A DNA stretch of 5,497 nt from Thermoplasmata archaeon (GTDB taxonomy: Archaea > Thermoplasmatota > Thermoplasmata > Thermoplasmatales > Thermoplasmataceae). Every line of letters begins with the position of its first letter. Position 1 is the stretch's first letter. The notes beneath the pieces are model-generated. The model saw nothing but the letters and a program-made list of their open reading frames with translations. It had not been told where the DNA came from and did not search any database. The translations under genes and the position numbers were made by a program. Location: positions 1 through 5,497 of the forward strand of contig JAJZXP010000139.1 of assembly GCA_021806345.1 (NCBI GenBank), written 5' to 3'. Below are positions 1 through 5,497 of this stretch, in pieces.

Positions 1-777
1 ATCCAAGTCATTTAAATTTTCTATTCTGACTATCGGTATCCCCTGCTCTTTCCAGTCACGAGGTTTAAAGGCCATACCATTGATATATTGCCCCACATCA
101 TTCATAGTTACGGTTTCCCATTCTTCCTGAATCTCCCCGATCTCAGTTTTTTTGAATTTTGTGTGTCCAATACCTCTGGTGAGAAGCGTCTGCATCAGCC
201 CCTGCTTAATGTTCTTCTTTTTAGTTATCAACTTGTCAAGTGACTCTATCAGGGAATCAGTGTCTGAGAGAATTTTGGCGATTTTTTGTTGCTCTATGTA
301 ATGAGGTAGTGGGATTTCCAATTTAGCAAGTTCAGCTAGATATATGCCAGTCTGTGCAGTTGATTTGGAGTAGAGCTTAATTTGTCCTTTGAAGTTTGAT
401 GAGTTTAGGACTTGAAAAAAGTAGTCATTGTTGACCAAATCACGTCGAGGCCTTAAGATTGCAATACTTCTTTGCACACTAAATTTATCATTTGACGTTA
501 CAATCGCTGCTCTTCCAAGAGTACCAACAACAGTGATGAGAATGTCGCCTTTCCTTATAGAGTAAAACTTTTGTATCTGTTTATAGTCATTTTCACTGAT
601 ATAAGTAACATCGTTGAGAAAATCTATTTTTCCATTTTCTATGTTTGTCGCACTGAGTAAGGGTATTCCTAAACTCTTCCTTACGGGTGGGTTATGGGTA
701 CCGTCCTTTATGAGTTCACATAAGTCGTGAAGAGAAGAGATTTTCCAATCAATAGGAATCTTGCCAACTCCTGTCAT
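1..777 (-). CDS. hsdS: Type I restriction-modification specificity subunit HsdS (partial, 3' end off window)
   Basis: HsdS selects the bipartite DNA target of a type I restriction-modification complex, with one target-recognition domain (TRD) per half-site. The frame is open from ATG 777 to the left edge, giving 259 codons of a protein usually near 400-450 aa. TRD1 opens with GVGKIPIDW (residues 3-11) and carries DGTHNPP (25-31) and GIPLL (37-41). The central helical spacer follows at about 159-200 (IEQQKIAKILSDTDSLIESL, then a Lys-rich helix ending in LLTRG). TRD2 begins with TEIGEIQEEW (211-220) and YINGMAFKPRDW (231-242). The gene lies 26 nt after the hsdM stop in the same operon. No Shine-Dalgarno precedes ATG 777, and the frame stays open upstream through a TTG at 808-810. 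The second repeat (FKKTEIGEI) aligns with YKMTGVGKI, which begins before that ATG, so the true start may be upstream. Identification is secure; the start is not. Confidence 0.93.
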   Translation of the reverse strand, partial: MTGVGKIPIDWKISSLHDLCELIKDGTHNPPVRKSLGIPLLSATNIENGKIDFLNDVTYISENDYKQIQKFYSIRKGDILITVVGTLGRAAIVTSNDKFSVQRSIAILRPRRDLVNNDYFFQVLNSSNFKGQIKLYSKSTAQTGIYLAELAKLEIPLPHYIEQQKIAKILSDTDSLIESLDKLITKKKNIKQGLMQTLLTRGIGHTKFKKTEIGEIQEEWETVTMNDVGQYINGMAFKPRDWKEQGIPIVRIENLNDLD

Positions 778-803
778 TTTGTAACTTGTCCGAATAATCT
801 GAT

Positions 804-3206
804 CTACCAACTGAATCCCAATTCCTTCAAGTGGATCTCAACTTGCTCTGATAGATCGTGAACATTACTTGACAATTCTGGTAAAGGTTCTGCATAACGC
901 TCTTCCAAAACCCGCATTCTCTCAAGTAACCTGTGGAATACTTGTTCAACTTTGCCATTTAGTGAAGTTTTCAAGCTCTTGAACCACTTACTCTCAATAA
1001 CAGATTCCTTGATCTCTTCTTCATTAAGCGCAGTGAACTTTTCTCTCAGCCTTTTGTCGAGGAGTCCTTCAATAGATTTGATCTCACTATTTATACTGGT
1101 CTCTTTCCCTAAAAGTTTCAAATATTGGTTTAATGCTTCCAACTCTTCCTTATATTCAACATCGTTTGCAATCTCTTTTATTCTTAGAGTGATACTATTT
1201 TTTGAGATTTTCCCATTTTCGTTTCTCACGTTTGAAAAAAGATCATCATCCCCAGAATTCTCCTCCTCAAGACTTTGTTTTTCGCCAGTTCCTGATTCAA
1301 GTTCAGATTCCAATTTCTCTATCTTCTCCTTCAGATCTTTAAAATAAATACCGGCAAGTATATCCTTAGGAACCAGTGGACAATCCCAGCCGGTAATTTT
1401 TCCATTCTTGTCTTTGATAGGTTCCAAGCTAATCTTCCATCCTTCTGAGGATATCAGATACAAATCATCCTGCATGGTTTCAGCCCAGTATGTCATAAAA
1501 TCCTGGTAGACATCATAGTTCTCTATGAGACCAGTGTTTGAAAAATGATCAAGGATGGATTCGGATAATTCCTTTCCAACAGATTTGGGTTTAGAACCGA
1601 CAGTCAAATCAGCCAGCATTGGTTTGGATCGTTCACACCATTTCTTGAAAACGTCCTGAACCTTTGCTGTAAATTCAGAGAATTCGGAACTCTCAAGTAT
1701 TGAAGTCCTGATGTCATCCGCACCCAACTTGAAATCGTAATAACCTGGTCTTGAATTTTCCTTGAAAAGTTTGTCCTTGAGATTCGGGAAGGTTTTCCAG
1801 TAAACATTCAAATTCTCAATGTCCCTTTGAGGTATTCCTCCAAGCAGATGGGCTTCGATATCCTGAATGTCTTCCTCTTCTGTGCTGTCAATGTAAAGCG
1901 AAATGTTAAGGTTGAAGTCATTCTTTTCAATCTCTTCGTATTCAACCAACCTCGAATATTTTGGTATCTCGATCTGATTATTGAAAACATCCACAATTTT
2001 GTGTATATCCCTGGCCCTGAGTCTGTTCTTGTTTCCATCCTTAGCAAATCCTTCCTGGGCAGCAATCATGAAAATTGGTCTTCGTTCTCCTGAATTTTCT
2101 TTATCAAGTACAATGATACTTGCAGCTATACCAGTTCCATAGAAGAGGTTGGGCGGCAAACCGACGATCCCCTTTATGTATCCTCTTTCCACTATGTTCT
2201 TTCGTATGATCCCTTCAGAATTTCCTCTGAAAAGCACACCTAACGGAAGAATCACGGCTGCCTTTCCAGTGCTCTTCATGGATTTTATCATATGAAGAAG
2301 GAATGCGTAATCGCCGTTCTTAGAAGGCGGGATACTGCCAAAATCAGTGAACCGATCGAACCGGTCATGTTGAGGGTCAATGCCATTTGTCCATGATTTG
2401 GCTGAAAATGGAGGATTTGCAACAACGAAATCGAATGTTTTCAGCTTCCCTGACTCAAGAAAATTTGGATCTGAAAGCGTATTTCCCCTCCATATCTCTG
2501 CTGATGGGTTTTTGTGGAGCCACATATTCATTACTGCTAAGGCGCGAGTGGCAACATCGTTTTCCTGGCCATATATAGTAATGCCATTTCGTGTCTCATC
2601 TGCAGCTTTTAACAGGAGTGATCCAGATCCACATGTGGGATCGTAGACTGTCTGGGATCTCGTCGCATTTTTGATCCCAATCACTTTGGCCATAATTTGG
2701 GAAACTTCAGAAGGAGTGTAGAATTGCCCTTTGCTCTTTCCAGATTCTGTGGCAAAATTACGCATAAGGTATTCATAAGCGTCTCCCAGCAGATCGTCCC
2801 CTTCTGCTCTGTTTTTACTGAAATTAAAGGCCGGGTTCTCGAAAATAGCGACCAGCTTTGAGAGCCTATCCACCATCTCTTTCCCTTCACCAAGTTTGCT
2901 CTTGTCGTTGAAGTCCGCGTCCCTGAATACGTCTTGGAGACCATTTTCCTCTGCAAATTTGGCTATGACTTTGTTAATCCCGTCACCAATGTCCGGTTTT
3001 CCCTTAAGCGCCACTATGTCTTTGAAGCTTCCACCCTCAGGTACAGAGACAACAGAATCAGGTTTTCCACCATATTTGTCAGAAACATACCTCATGAAAA
3101 GCAGCACGAGAACGTAATCCTTGTATTGGGAGGCATCCATTCCGCCTCTCAGCTCATCACACGCCCTCCATATTGAATTGTAGAGTTCGCTCTTTTTTAC
3201 TGCCAT
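804..3206 (-). CDS. hsdM: Type I restriction-modification DNA methyltransferase subunit HsdM
   Basis: This is the N6-adenine methyltransferase subunit of a type I restriction-modification enzyme. It works with HsdS to methylate host sites and, with HsdR, forms the restriction complex. Numbered from ATG 3206 (800 aa), the N-terminal HsdM helical domain is at about 1-140, with the hallmark ELRGGMDASQYKDYVL at 18-33. The catalytic domain follows: QFYTPSEV (161-168), SAM-binding motif I DPTCGSG (189-195), and catalytic motif IV NPPF (264-267). Residues from about 450 to the end are a long C-terminal extension with an acidic linker near 640-660 (SLEEENSGDDD), ending in LEERYAEPLPEL and a terminal LKELGFSW. 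Proteins of about 800 aa with this tail are a known HsdM subgroup; the shorter form is about 500 aa. I chose ATG 3206 because family members begin MAVKKSELY; a TTG at 3233 would add nine unconserved residues. The stop is TAG and hsdS follows. Confidence 0.96.
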   Translation of the reverse strand: MAVKKSELYNSIWRACDELRGGMDASQYKDYVLVLLFMRYVSDKYGGKPDSVVSVPEGGSFKDIVALKGKPDIGDGINKVIAKFAEENGLQDVFRDADFNDKSKLGEGKEMVDRLSKLVAIFENPAFNFSKNRAEGDDLLGDAYEYLMRNFATESGKSKGQFYTPSEVSQIMAKVIGIKNATRSQTVYDPTCGSGSLLLKAADETRNGITIYGQENDVATRALAVMNMWLHKNPSAEIWRGNTLSDPNFLESGKLKTFDFVVANPPFSAKSWTNGIDPQHDRFDRFTDFGSIPPSKNGDYAFLLHMIKSMKSTGKAAVILPLGVLFRGNSEGIIRKNIVERGYIKGIVGLPPNLFYGTGIAASIIVLDKENSGERRPIFMIAAQEGFAKDGNKNRLRARDIHKIVDVFNNQIEIPKYSRLVEYEEIEKNDFNLNISLYIDSTEEEDIQDIEAHLLGGIPQRDIENLNVYWKTFPNLKDKLFKENSRPGYYDFKLGADDIRTSILESSEFSEFTAKVQDVFKKWCERSKPMLADLTVGSKPKSVGKELSESILDHFSNTGLIENYDVYQDFMTYWAETMQDDLYLISSEGWKISLEPIKDKNGKITGWDCPLVPKDILAGIYFKDLKEKIEKLESELESGTGEKQSLEEENSGDDDLFSNVRNENGKISKNSITLRIKEIANDVEYKEELEALNQYLKLLGKETSINSEIKSIEGLLDKRLREKFTALNEEEIKESVIESKWFKSLKTSLNGKVEQVFHRLLERMRVLEERYAEPLPELSSNVHDLSEQVEIHLKELGFSW

Positions 3207-3220
3207 TGATGTAGGATAGT

Positions 3221-3240
3221 GATTGTTAAACAAAAATCTT
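3221..3240 (-). promoter_or_regulatory. Weak candidate promoter of hsdMS
   Basis: Read on the minus strand, a purine-rich stretch (AGAAAGA) leads into TTTTTGTTTAAC, centred about 25 nt before ATG 3206. No Shine-Dalgarno precedes that ATG. The arrangement would suit a leaderless transcript with a poor TATA box, but the match to a TTTATATA-like consensus is weak. Confidence 0.25.
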
Positions 3241-3400
3241 TCTATTCTAAGATGTTGTCAAATTTTCGTTGATAATTTGAAGACTGAAGTATTATCACAT
3301 AATTGCTTCAATTAAAAGTCTCACTATTCTCCAGTTCAGACAAATGCTCATAAGATTACTAAACCCGTATTCGGAAAAATCAACAAAGAATTGACAATGT

Positions 3401-3423
3401 TTTTTTATAGCAAAATCTATACA
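3401..3423 (+). promoter_or_regulatory. Candidate TATA-box promoter for the 50-aa Cys/His-rich ORF
   Basis: Two TATA-like elements precede ATG 3444. TTTTTTATA at 3401-3409 would place transcription start about 12 nt before the ATG. AAAATCTATACA at 3412-3423 is centred about 25 nt before it and would give a leaderless mRNA. No Shine-Dalgarno lies before the ATG, which favours the second element. Confidence 0.4.
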
Positions 3424-3443
3424 CAAAACCGTTATAACCATTC

Positions 3444-3596
3444 ATGTATGATAAATGTTCATGGCTTGGTTGCATTGACAAAGCAGATGAAACACTTCAA
3501 TTAAAATATACGTATAAGAACCCCATAGTCAACTTGTGCATACGCCATTATGATCTAAATAAAAGGGCTGATAAATGCTTGGAGTGTACAATATAA
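3444..3596 (+). CDS. Small Cys/His-rich protein, possible zinc finger (50 aa)
   Basis: This ORF is short and easily missed. It starts at ATG 3444 and ends at TAA 3596, giving 50 residues. It begins MYDKCSWLGC and has paired putative metal ligands: C5 and C10, then CIRH (C32, H35), then CLEC (C45, C48). A CxxxxC, CxxH, CxxC pattern in so short a frame suggests a single zinc-binding fold rather than a chance ORF. The remaining composition (Lys, Asp, Tyr, Leu) is also protein-like. It is the only plus-strand gene in the window, divergent from hsdM and convergent with the membrane-protein gene ending at 3648. TATA-like elements sit upstream at leaderless spacing. I do not recognise a family. It could be a DNA-binding or regulatory protein, but its function is unknown and even its expression is inferred. 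Confidence 0.5.
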   Translation: MYDKCSWLGCIDKADETLQLKYTYKNPIVNLCIRHYDLNKRADKCLECTI

Positions 3597-3647
3597 ATGA
3601 GTTGAAATAAATTGAAAGGGAATCTAAATATAGATAGATGAAATTTA

Positions 3648-4109
3648 CTATGGTGATTTTGGGGATTTATTAATTGGCGTTTGTGAAAAACAGGAATTAC
3701 AGAAATCTTTCAAAGATTCTTCATAATCTTCTTTATTTCTTATCATTAAAGGGTCTGAGAGTTCTGTTTTGTAATTATTTAGGGACATTTTTGCTTCTTC
3801 ATTATCTTTAAAACATGAAGAAACAATTTTTCTTGCAAAATCATAATATAGTTGGTCATAATTCTTATGCAAGCTTGAGAAAGCCAAAGCAGTTGAACCG
3901 ATGCCCTCTGACGTAGCAGCAAAAGCTAAAAAATCATAAAGATGATTAGAGGGATGTTGAATACTCAAAATGAGAATGTAACTGAACCCTATAACCCACA
4001 GAAAAATCAACATTATTATAGAAATATAAATAAACCACTTTTTTCTCGATGCATGCTTTAGTATTTTAGTTTTCAACTGTTCAGCGGATTTAAATTTTTT
4101 GCATTTCAT
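3648..4109 (-). CDS. Small membrane protein of unknown function (153 aa)
   Basis: I do not recognise this protein. It has a basic N-terminus (residues 1-24, many Lys), one strong transmembrane helix at about 25-50 (WFIYISIIMLIFLWVIGF and onward), and a weaker hydrophobic segment at about 58-80 (LYDFLAFAATSEGIGSTALAF). A soluble, charged, probably helical tail of about 70 residues follows, with three cysteines (C99, C137, C140). The basic start suggests both ends are cytoplasmic if both segments span the membrane. The gene is the second of a two-gene unit: its ATG directly follows the TAA of the upstream gene, with a good Shine-Dalgarno inside that gene's last codons. The layout of two membrane helices followed by a helical tail resembles SLATT-type 2TM effectors of defence systems, but I see no diagnostic motif, so that is only a suggestion. 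The stop is TAG. Confidence 0.8.
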   Translation of the reverse strand: MKCKKFKSAEQLKTKILKHASRKKWFIYISIIMLIFLWVIGFSYILILSIQHPSNHLYDFLAFAATSEGIGSTALAFSSLHKNYDQLYYDFARKIVSSCFKDNEEAKMSLNNYKTELSDPLMIRNKEDYEESLKDFCNSCFSQTPINKSPKSP

Positions 4110-4310
4110 TTAACACTCCTGGCAAGGGCAAATGCAGTGTCCTTTATTATCCCGATAACAGAGTTTGTACCCTCCATGCCCATTATCGATGAACCTCGGA
4201 GTCATAGGAACACCATCGTACGGACAAAGTACCTGAGAAGCCATAAGTGAATTTATTGCTTCCTTTAACCGATTTATCTCTTCTGACAATCTACTAACAT
4301 TATCTTCCAT
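4110..4310 (-). CDS. Small coiled-coil, Cys-rich putative zinc-binding protein (66 aa)
   Basis: I cannot assign a family. The N-terminal third is a regular heptad helix with hydrophobic residues at V5, L8, I12, L15, I19 and L22 (VSRLSEEINRLKEAINSLMA), so it probably dimerises as a short coiled coil. The rest is rich in possible metal ligands: C29 in LCPYDG, H45, C51, H58, C59, C61, C63 and C66, ending CICPCQEC. This suggests a zinc ribbon or a related knuckle fold. ATG 4310 has no Shine-Dalgarno but sits about 25 nt from a strong TATA box, as expected for a leaderless first gene. It is followed without spacing by the membrane-protein gene, so the two products are probably made together and may interact. 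A regulatory or sensing role is possible but not shown. Confidence 0.78.
   Translation of the reverse strand: MEDNVSRLSEEINRLKEAINSLMASQVLCPYDGVPMTPRFIDNGHGGYKLCYRDNKGHCICPCQEC
4114..4120 (-). promoter_or_regulatory. Shine-Dalgarno site for the 153-aa membrane protein
   Basis: AGGAGTG on the minus strand ends 4 nt before ATG 4109 (6 nt if only AGGAG is counted). It lies inside the last codons (GAG TGT) of the upstream 66-aa gene, and the next codons read TAA then ATG with no gap. This implies translational coupling. It is the clearest ribosome binding site in the window. Confidence 0.75.
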
Positions 4311-4315
4311 GCAAT

Positions 4316-4420
4316 TTAATTTCTTACTTTTATATATTTTTTTGGTATAATTCCACGGTAATTATAAGGATGCCCTTCTCTTTGACGTTCTGGTAATGTC
4401 AATAAGTTCTTTCTTGGCAT
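4316..4420 (-). CDS. Doubtful 34-aa ORF upstream of the two-gene unit
   Basis: The frame from ATG 4420 to TAA 4316 gives 34 basic, proline-containing residues (starting MPRKNLLTLPERQREGHP). The composition is protein-like, but the frame is very short, has no Shine-Dalgarno, and overlaps the TATA box of the next gene. Overlapping frames in this stretch look equally plausible: a plus-strand frame ends FLAFIELVEQW at 4445, and a second minus-strand frame reads MNAKKELIDITRT. At most one of these can be real, and all may be chance or remnants of a decayed gene. Confidence 0.15.
   Translation of the reverse strand: MPRKNLLTLPERQREGHPYNYRGIIPKKYIKVRN
4327..4339 (-). promoter_or_regulatory. Archaeal-type TATA-box promoter of the two-gene unit
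   Basis: On the minus strand an A-rich, BRE-like run leads into AATATATAAAAG, centred roughly 23-26 nt upstream of ATG 4310. No Shine-Dalgarno lies between it and the ATG (AATTAAATTGC). The spacing predicts transcription starting at or within a few bases of the start codon, that is, a leaderless mRNA covering the 66-aa and 153-aa genes. Confidence 0.65.
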
Positions 4421-4517
4421 TCATTGAATTAGTGGAACAGTGGTAAAAGTTTGAGGTTGCGTTTCCTTTAAAGTTTGGTTTAATTATGATATTTATGAAC
4501 ATATCGTTAAAATTACA
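4421..4517. other. Intergenic spacer after the methylase locus
   Basis: This AT-rich spacer separates the end of the broken methylase locus from the start of the next transcription unit. TTTAAAGG near 4466-4473 (minus strand) is a possible TATA-like element, but no convincing gene begins at the right distance from it. I see no strong terminator hairpin or long T-run. Confidence 0.4.
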
Positions 4518-4889
4518 CTAAATAAATTTTTTTTCCACTTCTTTGAATGCCTTTTCTAAATAATTAACAAAGTAAGTTAATAGTTCGTCTATTGACATAT
4601 TTTTTAATTCATCTGGCAATGAAGTCGGTATAATGAATGGTTTTACTTGGTCTTCTGGTAAACGAACATAGAACTTAACTATTGAACTATCCAGTTGCTT
4701 AATAGTCCAACCTGCCCCAATAAAATCCATAAAATAACCCTTTGCATTAGGAGGTTTATCCCCAAGGTCTTTTGGTAAAGATAAATGAATAATTGATAAT
4801 CCCATGTTAACTTTTGGAATAGTATACTCCTTCCGTAAATTTGGTTCTCCAAATAGATTTAATATGAAATCATCCTCATTAATATTCAA
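4518..4889 (-). CDS. In-frame downstream remnant of the DNA adenine methylase, with unrecognised C-terminus
   Basis: This frame (123 codons, TAG stop) is the direct in-frame continuation of the methylase gene after its TGA stop at 4899-4901. Its nominal start is a TTG at 4889 with no Shine-Dalgarno, so it is probably not a separately initiated gene. The first part, YLLNINEDDFILNLF, then LRKEYTIPKV, matches the segment that follows the DPPY motif in D12 methylases. From M29 (ATG 4805) onward, about 95 residues (MGLSIIHLSLPKDLGDKPPN and onward, ending EKAFKEVEKKFI) do not look like the usual short methylase tail, and I cannot name them. Either this is an extra C-terminal domain or a rearrangement has joined the methylase to another gene. 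A protein of 95 aa could start at ATG 4805, but nothing upstream clearly supports initiation there. Confidence 0.55.
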   Translation of the reverse strand: MNINEDDFILNLFGEPNLRKEYTIPKVNMGLSIIHLSLPKDLGDKPPNAKGYFMDFIGAGWTIKQLDSSIVKFYVRLPEDQVKPFIIPTSLPDELKNMSIDELLTYFVNYLEKAFKEVEKKFI

Positions 4890-4898
4890 TAAATATTT

Positions 4899-4901
4899 TC
4901 A
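4899..4901 (-). other. In-frame TGA interrupting the adenine methylase
   Basis: The TGA lies between codons for LLENIK and KYLLNIN, with no change of frame on either side, at the site of a normally conserved glycine. A single G-to-T change from GGA would create it. A sequencing error, stop readthrough, or true gene decay could each explain it. Confidence 0.75.
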
Positions 4902-5497
4902 CTTTATATTTTCTAATAATTTTTTGATTTCAATATAATCATCATCATTTAAATTATAATCATATAAATCCTTTATATTATGGTATGGTGGGTCTAAATA
5001 GAAGAATGAATCCTCGGAATCGTATTTTTTTATTATTTCCTTATAATCCAAATTTTCTATAGTCCAGTATTTAATATCATCATAGAATTTGTTTAAGGCC
5101 TTATCTATATTCAATAATGTAATACTTTTATTTCTTTTGATGGAGTATGAATAATTTCTTCCTTCCCCATTGAATGATAAAATGTTCCGGTATAGAAACC
5201 GAAAGGCATTCTCTGTTTTATCTGAGGTTTTTTCATTATATAAATTGAACAGTTCCCTAGAATTTATTGCATATGACAATTTCTTAATTATATTATTTTT
5301 ATTGTGTTTTACCTCATTGAAGAAATTTACTATATTTCCATTGATATCGTTGTATACCTTTATCCCTGCATTTATATTCAATAAAATCTTTCCAGATCCA
5401 GAGAATACATCTATTATTGCATTTTTCCCACTTTTATTGATTATTCCTATTATGTCCTCAAGCATGTAAAATTTCCCACTAGGATATCGTAATAAGG
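4899..5497 (-). CDS. D12-class DNA adenine methylase, 5' end off window, interrupted by TGA (likely pseudogene)
   Basis: This is a Dam-type N6-adenine DNA methyltransferase (MethyltransfD12 family). ATG 5465 is probably not the true start: the frame continues to the right edge and reads LLRYPSGKFY just before it, and RYPSGK is motif X, which binds SAM. Counted from that ATG, motif I is DVFSGSG (19-25), followed by YNDIN (38-42), RNILSFNGEGRNYSYS (93-108, typical of the family) and catalytic motif IV DPPY (158-161). It ends at LLENIK with TGA at 4899-4901. D12 enzymes normally continue here as GK-[YF]-LL, and the next codons read exactly KYLLNIN in the same frame, so the TGA looks like a GGA-to-TGA nonsense change. 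Without the remaining core strands the product is probably inactive. No cognate restriction endonuclease is visible, though one could lie to the right. Very AT-rich. Confidence 0.85.
   Translation of the reverse strand, partial: LLRYPSGKFYMLEDIIGIINKSGKNAIIDVFSGSGKILLNINAGIKVYNDINGNIVNFFNEVKHNKNNIIKKLSYAINSRELFNLYNEKTSDKTENAFRFLYRNILSFNGEGRNYSYSIKRNKSITLLNIDKALNKFYDDIKYWTIENLDYKEIIKKYDSEDSFFYLDPPYHNIKDLYDYNLNDDDYIEIKKLLENIK

Larger units (their letters stand above)
3207..3443. other. Intergenic region between divergent hsdM and a small plus-strand ORF
   Basis: Both flanking reading frames start here and point away from each other, so this 237-nt stretch should hold two promoters. I see a weak TATA-like element for hsdM near 3230 and better ones for the plus-strand ORF at 3401-3423. 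No RNA gene, strong hairpin or convincing coding frame is visible. If the small ORF at 3444-3596 is not real, the gene-free stretch extends to 3647 (441 nt) and contains nothing else I can name. Confidence 0.5.

Noticed and set aside
952..1347. 131-codon plus-strand open frame opposite hsdM
   Set aside because: It is antisense to well-conserved HsdM coding sequence. Its Ser/Phe/Leu-rich product is what the complement of Lys/Glu-rich helical codons gives.
3306..3506. 12-bp direct repeat CTTCAATTAAAA at 3306-3317 and 3495-3506
   Set aside because: It is AT-rich and has only two copies. The second lies inside the 50-aa ORF, and no flanking mobile-element structure is visible. Chance is adequate.
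3207..3647. CRISPR array, tRNA or insertion-sequence ends in the region between hsdM and the membrane-protein gene
   Set aside because: I saw no regularly spaced repeats, no cloverleaf, and no paired terminal inverted repeats with a target duplication.
4348..4445. Plus-strand open frame ending FLAFIELVEQW
   Set aside because: Only 16 codons remain after its sole ATG (4396), there is no promoter or ribosome site, and it overlaps equally plausible minus-strand frames. It may be a gene remnant but cannot be supported.
4899..4901. Recoding of UGA as glycine, as in Gracilibacteria and SR1 bacteria
   Set aside because: It would fit the missing glycine, but hsdM, hsdS and the small genes contain no other in-frame TGA in more than 1,200 codons and use normal GGN glycine codons. 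A reassigned code would show many.
5170..5469. 99-codon plus-strand open frame opposite the methylase
   Set aside because: It is a shadow of the methylase coding frame, which carries family motifs across the same bases.

Overview
The window reads as archaeal, AT-rich chromosomal DNA, possibly from a Thermoplasmata-like lineage (low confidence). The evidence is promoter architecture rather than any marker gene. TATA-like boxes sit about 25 nt upstream of ATG codons that have no Shine-Dalgarno sequence, as in leaderless archaeal transcripts. The one strong Shine-Dalgarno site is at an operon-internal gene. All genes but one small one lie on the minus strand, so the gene order below runs from the right edge to the left.

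Right part (4518-5497): a D12-class DNA adenine methylase whose start lies beyond the window. It has motif X (RYPSGK), motif I (DVFSGSG) and motif IV (DPPY). An in-frame TGA at 4899-4901 stands where the family usually has a glycine. The reading frame then continues without a shift through the conserved stretch that follows, and ends in about 95 residues that I do not recognise. The locus looks like a degraded or chimeric methylase gene. This part is very AT-rich.

Middle part (3207-4517): a TATA-box promoter drives a tightly coupled two-gene unit. The first gene encodes a 66-aa coiled-coil, Cys-rich (probably zinc-binding) protein. The second encodes a 153-aa protein with one clear and one weaker membrane segment, and its ATG abuts the stop codon of the first. 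I could name neither. Between this unit and hsdM, on the plus strand, lies a 50-codon ORF (3444-3596) for a small Cys/His-rich protein with its own TATA-like elements.

Left part (1-3206): a type I restriction-modification pair, hsdM (800 aa, complete) followed by hsdS (259 codons visible, running off the left edge at the start of its second target-recognition domain). HsdM supplies the adenine methyltransferase and HsdS the sequence specificity. No hsdR is present here and it may lie beyond the left edge. The GC content is clearly higher in this part, so the type I system and its right-hand neighbours probably have different histories. Overall the window resembles a defence-type accessory region: an apparently intact type I system, a broken orphan or type II methylase, and unassigned small proteins between them.
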